Shown: positions 61,161 through 64,000 of the stretch, one piece after another
Numbering within the stretch: position 1 is the first letter of the stretch
How the letters are laid out: each line of letters begins with the position of its first letter
Assembly: GCA_022782405.1 (NCBI GenBank)
Contig: JALFNK010000006.1
Span: 46,790-110,789, forward strand
Direction: 5' to 3'
Origin: Alistipes sp.
Lineage (GTDB): Bacteria > Bacteroidota > Bacteroidia > Bacteroidales > Rikenellaceae
DNA: 64,000 bases
Translations under genes and position numbers: made by a program
Notes under the pieces: generated by a model
The model's input: the letters and a program-made list of their open reading frames with translations, nothing else
Told to the model about the DNA's origin: nothing
The model's database searches: none

Positions 61161-63476
61161 ATGAAGATCACCCTGCGCATCGCCCGCAACGAGCTGGCAA
61201 GCCTCTTCTACTCCCCGATAGCATGGTTCATACTCATCGTCTTCTCCTTCCTGACGGCGATGAAGTTCACCTCCATGATCGAAAGCACGCTGTCGTATCT
61301 CGACGTATATGGATACAATCCGCTGGACGTCTCCTCTCAGACTTTCAACCAGTATCTGGGAATGTACGGGTTTCTGGCGAAAATCGTCGACAACCTCTAC
61401 ATCTACATCCCGCTGCTGACCATGGGGCTGTTGAGCCGGGAAACCGCATCGGGCTCGATCAAGCTGCTCTATTCCTCGCCGGTAACCAGTCTGCAGATCG
61501 TCGGCGGAAAGTATCTCGCCTCCATCGGATTCGGGCTCTGCATGATGCTCGTACCCATGGCAAGTGTCATATACGGAAGCTGCATCATCCCCCACTTCGA
61601 CTGGCTGCCCGTACTGGTAGGCCTGCTCGGACTCTTCCTGCTCATAGCAGCCTACTGCGCCGTCGGACTGTGCATGTCGTCGCTCACCTCCTATCAGGTC
61701 GTGGCCGCCGTCGGAACGCTCATCACACTGGCCGTCCTGAAGTTCGTGGGCCGCGTCGGACAGGAGTACGACTTCATCCGAGAACTGACCTACTGGCTCT
61801 CGATCAACGGCCGGACTTCGAACATGCTTTCGGGCGTGATCCGCAGCGAGGACCTGATCTATTTCCTGGCCGTAATCCTCCTCTTCCTCTCCTTTACGAC
61901 CTTCCGGATCGCCTTCGGACGGAGTGCGGTAGGGAAGTTCAGGCGGGCACTCTGCTATTGCGGAGTCTTCGTCGCGGTACTGGCCGTGGGATACCTCACC
62001 TCGCGGCCGGCAGCCATTCGCGTCTGGGATGCCACACGCACCAAACAGAACCTGATCACAGAAAACAGCCAGAAGGTCCTTGCCGACATCGAAGGTCCGC
62101 TGACCATCACCAACTATGTGAATCTGCTCGACAATGCCTCGACAAGCTACCTGCCGCTGTCGATGAAGCAAAACGAGACGATTTTCGATCCCTACATGCT
62201 CTTCAAGCCCGATCTGAAGGTAAAGTATGTCTACTACTACGACGGCACGCCGGCATCGTGGGACAACCCGCGCTTTCGCGGAAAGAGCGTCGAGGAGCTG
62301 CGCGACTACATGGCAACGATCTACAACCTCAACCCGCGCCTCTTCAAGAGCCCCGAGGAGATCCGCCGGATCAAGGACCTGAGCGGAGAGGAGTTCCGCT
62401 TCGTCCGCATCGCCCGCACGGCCGACGGCCGCGAAGCCTACATCCGCGACTTCAACGACATGCAACGTTGGCCGGGAGAGGCTGAAATCACCGCGGCGCT
62501 GAAAAAGATGATCTCCACGCCGCCGGTTGTCGGGTTCATCCAGGGACACGGCGAGCGGTCGACGACTCGGCCCGGAGACCGGGACTACACGGATTTCACG
62601 ATCGCGAAGTATTCGCGCTCGGCGCTGGTGAACCAGGGCTTCGATGTCTGCGAAATCGACCTGTCGAAAGGCGAAGCGATACCGGAAGAGGTCCGCATTC
62701 TGGTGCTGGCCGACATGAAGGAACCCTTTGCCGAGGAAGAGATGCAGATCATCGACTCCTATCTCGAACGCGGGGGCAACCTGTGGATTCTCTGCGACGT
62801 AGGCCGTCAGCAGGCGATGAATCCGCTCATCGCACGTTTCGGACTGCGCATGGAGGAGTACCAGCTGGCCCAGCCTTTCGGCGATTTCTACCCGGACCTG
62901 ATCCTGTCCCGCGCCACTCCCGAATCGGCCGCTTTGAGCGAGGGTTTCCGGGAAGATTTCCCGAAACGCAGGCTTCGGGTCTCGATGCCCGGGTGCGTGG
63001 CCCTCACAAAGACCGGAGAAGAGACCGGATACACCCTCACACCGCTGCTGGCAACCGACAGCACGGCCTGGATCGAAAAAGAACAGACCGACCTGCGGGA
63101 AGCTCCCGTCGCATGCAATCCCGACGCGGATGAACAACGGGGCGTATACTGCACGGCCTATGCGGCGGAGCGCGAGACGAACGGCCGCAAACAGCGCATT
63201 CTCGTTACGGGAGACGCAGACTGCATGAGCAATGCCGAACTGTCGAGCCAGCGTGAAGGTTATGCGGCCGGAAACTTCTATCTGATCGTCGAAGGATTCA
63301 GATGGCTCACCGACGGGGGCTTCCCCATCGAAATCCGTCGTCCGGAGCCCGACGACAACAGGTTCTCGGTCGGCGTCGAAGCCGCAGGACCGCTGAAAAT
63401 CATATTCCTAATCATTCTGCCCGCCGCCCTGCTGCTCACGGGAGTAGGATTGTGGTTCGTACGCCGCAGAAACTAA
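61161..63476 (+). CDS. fused GldF-GldG-like ABC permease and extracytoplasmic protein
   Basis: 771 residues. The first 240 are an ABC-2 permease with six membrane helices (IARNELASLFYSPIAWFIL, RETASGSIKLLYSSPV, LIAAYCAVGLCMSSLTSYQ). A further helix (about 270-290) leads to a large GldG/auxiliary domain (about 300-735) with NLITENSQKVLADIEGP, VVGFIQGHGER, VRILVLADMKEPFAEEEM and DADCMSNAEL, and a final helix (about 745-765) before RRRN. GldF and GldG are separate genes in many relatives; here they are one chain. It overlaps in function with the paralogue that follows. Confidence 0.88.
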   Translation: MKITLRIARNELASLFYSPIAWFILIVFSFLTAMKFTSMIESTLSYLDVYGYNPLDVSSQTFNQYLGMYGFLAKIVDNLYIYIPLLTMGLLSRETASGSIKLLYSSPVTSLQIVGGKYLASIGFGLCMMLVPMASVIYGSCIIPHFDWLPVLVGLLGLFLLIAAYCAVGLCMSSLTSYQVVAAVGTLITLAVLKFVGRVGQEYDFIRELTYWLSINGRTSNMLSGVIRSEDLIYFLAVILLFLSFTTFRIAFGRSAVGKFRRALCYCGVFVAVLAVGYLTSRPAAIRVWDATRTKQNLITENSQKVLADIEGPLTITNYVNLLDNASTSYLPLSMKQNETIFDPYMLFKPDLKVKYVYYYDGTPASWDNPRFRGKSVEELRDYMATIYNLNPRLFKSPEEIRRIKDLSGEEFRFVRIARTADGREAYIRDFNDMQRWPGEAEITAALKKMISTPPVVGFIQGHGERSTTRPGDRDYTDFTIAKYSRSALVNQGFDVCEIDLSKGEAIPEEVRILVLADMKEPFAEEEMQIIDSYLERGGNLWILCDVGRQQAMNPLIARFGLRMEEYQLAQPFGDFYPDLILSRATPESAALSEGFREDFPKRRLRVSMPGCVALTKTGEETGYTLTPLLATDSTAWIEKEQTDLREAPVACNPDADEQRGVYCTAYAAERETNGRKQRILVTGDADCMSNAELSSQREGYAAGNFYLIVEGFRWLTDGGFPIEIRRPEPDDNRFSVGVEAAGPLKIIFLIILPAALLLTGVGLWFVRRRN

Positions 63477-63487
63477 ACCCCTGAACC

Positions 63488-64000
63488 ATGAATCGAAAAC
63501 TCATATTCGGAATCGCCCGCAACGAACTGGCCACACTCTTCTATTCACCCGTGGCCTGGCTGCTGCTGATCGTATTCGCCTGCCAGCTGGGATTCGATCT
63601 TTCGACCATACTTGCCGCAATCACCAGGATCAAGGCGCTGGGCAGCACCATAAATTTCAGCGTTACGGCCGGCATAGTCCTCGGATATCAGGGTATCTAC
63701 GAGGTCATCCAGCAGACGATCTACCTCTACATCCCGCTGCTTACGATGAACCTCATGAGCCGCGAGTACGCCTCCGGGTCGATTAAGTTGCTCTACTCCT
63801 CACCCGTGAACAGCATGCACATCATCGGAGGCAAGTTCCTGGCGATGGTCATCCTTTCGCTGCTCTTCGTCGTGATCCTCGCCCTGCCGCTTGCCGTGAT
63901 GTTCATCGCGGTGCCGGCCACGGATGTTCCGCTCGTCCTCGCGGGACTGCTCTCGATGTTCCTGCTCATGCTCACCTATTGCGCCATCGGGCTTTTCATG
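63488..64000 (+). CDS. second GldF-like ABC permease (partial, runs off the end)
   Basis: The frame from the ATG at 63488 stays open for all 171 codons to the window end. The protein starts with MNRKLIFGIARNELATLFYS, then PVAWLLLIVFACQL, and keeps SREYASGSIKLLYSSPVNS and YCAIGLFM, clearly paralogous to the permease part of the previous gene. It may continue into a GldG-like part. Two similar permeases in tandem would give a heterodimeric membrane unit for one ATPase. Confidence 0.9.
   Translation, partial: MNRKLIFGIARNELATLFYSPVAWLLLIVFACQLGFDLSTILAAITRIKALGSTINFSVTAGIVLGYQGIYEVIQQTIYLYIPLLTMNLMSREYASGSIKLLYSSPVNSMHIIGGKFLAMVILSLLFVVILALPLAVMFIAVPATDVPLVLAGLLSMFLLMLTYCAIGLFM

Noticed and set aside
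60744..63137. A 797-codon open frame on the minus strand opposite the ABC genes
   Set aside because: Antisense shadow with no motif.

Overview
The window looks like a chromosomal segment from a gut Bacteroidales bacterium, most likely an Alistipes-like member of the Rikenellaceae. The genus is inferred from overall impression, not from a marker-gene match. Supporting signs are high GC for the phylum, repeated Bacteroidetes -7 promoter elements (TAnnTTTG, for example TACCTTTG, TATATTTG, TATCTTTG) with little use of Shine-Dalgarno sites, a SusC/SusD outer-membrane system with surface lipoproteins, Gld-type ABC transport genes, and a single-chain pyruvate:ferredoxin oxidoreductase with an Rnf complex. 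I saw no phage, transposon, CRISPR array, rRNA or tRNA gene. About 56 protein genes fill nearly all of the sequence.

Layout. 0.1-3.9 kb: a minus-strand metal locus (Cys/His-rich exported protein, Fur-family regulator, TonB-dependent receptor, HMA metal-binding protein) with a 17-bp palindrome in front of the receptor. 3.9-8.7 kb: recQ, a 3'-5' exonuclease, rlmI and an esterase on the plus strand. 8.7-14.5 kb: a minus-strand operon DUF349 protein-pyrG-yidC. 14.7-19.2 kb: an orphan response regulator, a fluoride channel, then ackA-ptb-buk for acyl-phosphate and ATP formation in fermentation. 19.2-22.6 kb: polysaccharide flippase, pyruvate kinase and aroQ. 22.7-24.8 kb: thiL and a beta-propeller lipoprotein. 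24.8-26.3 kb: hpt-queE-ftsB. 26.4-27.6 kb: a sialidase lipoprotein.

27.6-34.9 kb is one tight minus-strand operon, nadE-rseC-rnfB-rnfC-rnfD-rnfG-rnfE-rnfA, coupling an NAD synthetase to the ferredoxin:NAD+ oxidoreductase ion pump. The NadE glutaminase domain appears to have lost its nucleophilic cysteine. 35.0-42.2 kb is a seven-gene minus-strand run (trkA, GH3-family enzyme, deoxynucleoside kinase, rsmF-like methyltransferase, MerR regulator, Nif3 protein, zinc-ribbon coiled-coil protein). 42.3-46.0 kb holds a small Cys-containing membrane protein, cysQ, ribosomal L21/L27 and two lipoproteins. 46.2-49.7 kb is nifJ, preceded by tandem palindromes. 50.0-52.6 kb encodes an M16 protease pair. 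52.9-60.1 kb is a SusC-SusD-DUF4843-PKD-like operon whose susC carries a nine-G tract just after its start. 60.2-64.0 kb is a GldA/GldF-GldG-type ABC transporter, with a second permease paralogue running off the end.

Metabolically, PFOR reduces ferredoxin, Rnf transfers those electrons to NAD+ while building an ion gradient, and pyruvate kinase, acetate kinase and the Ptb/Buk pair make ATP. This fits a strict anaerobe. The most interesting leads are the nadE-Rnf operon with a degenerate NadE, the poly-G tract in susC, the metal locus with its palindrome, the tandem palindromes before nifJ, and dyad-symmetric divergent promoters with back-to-back -7 elements.
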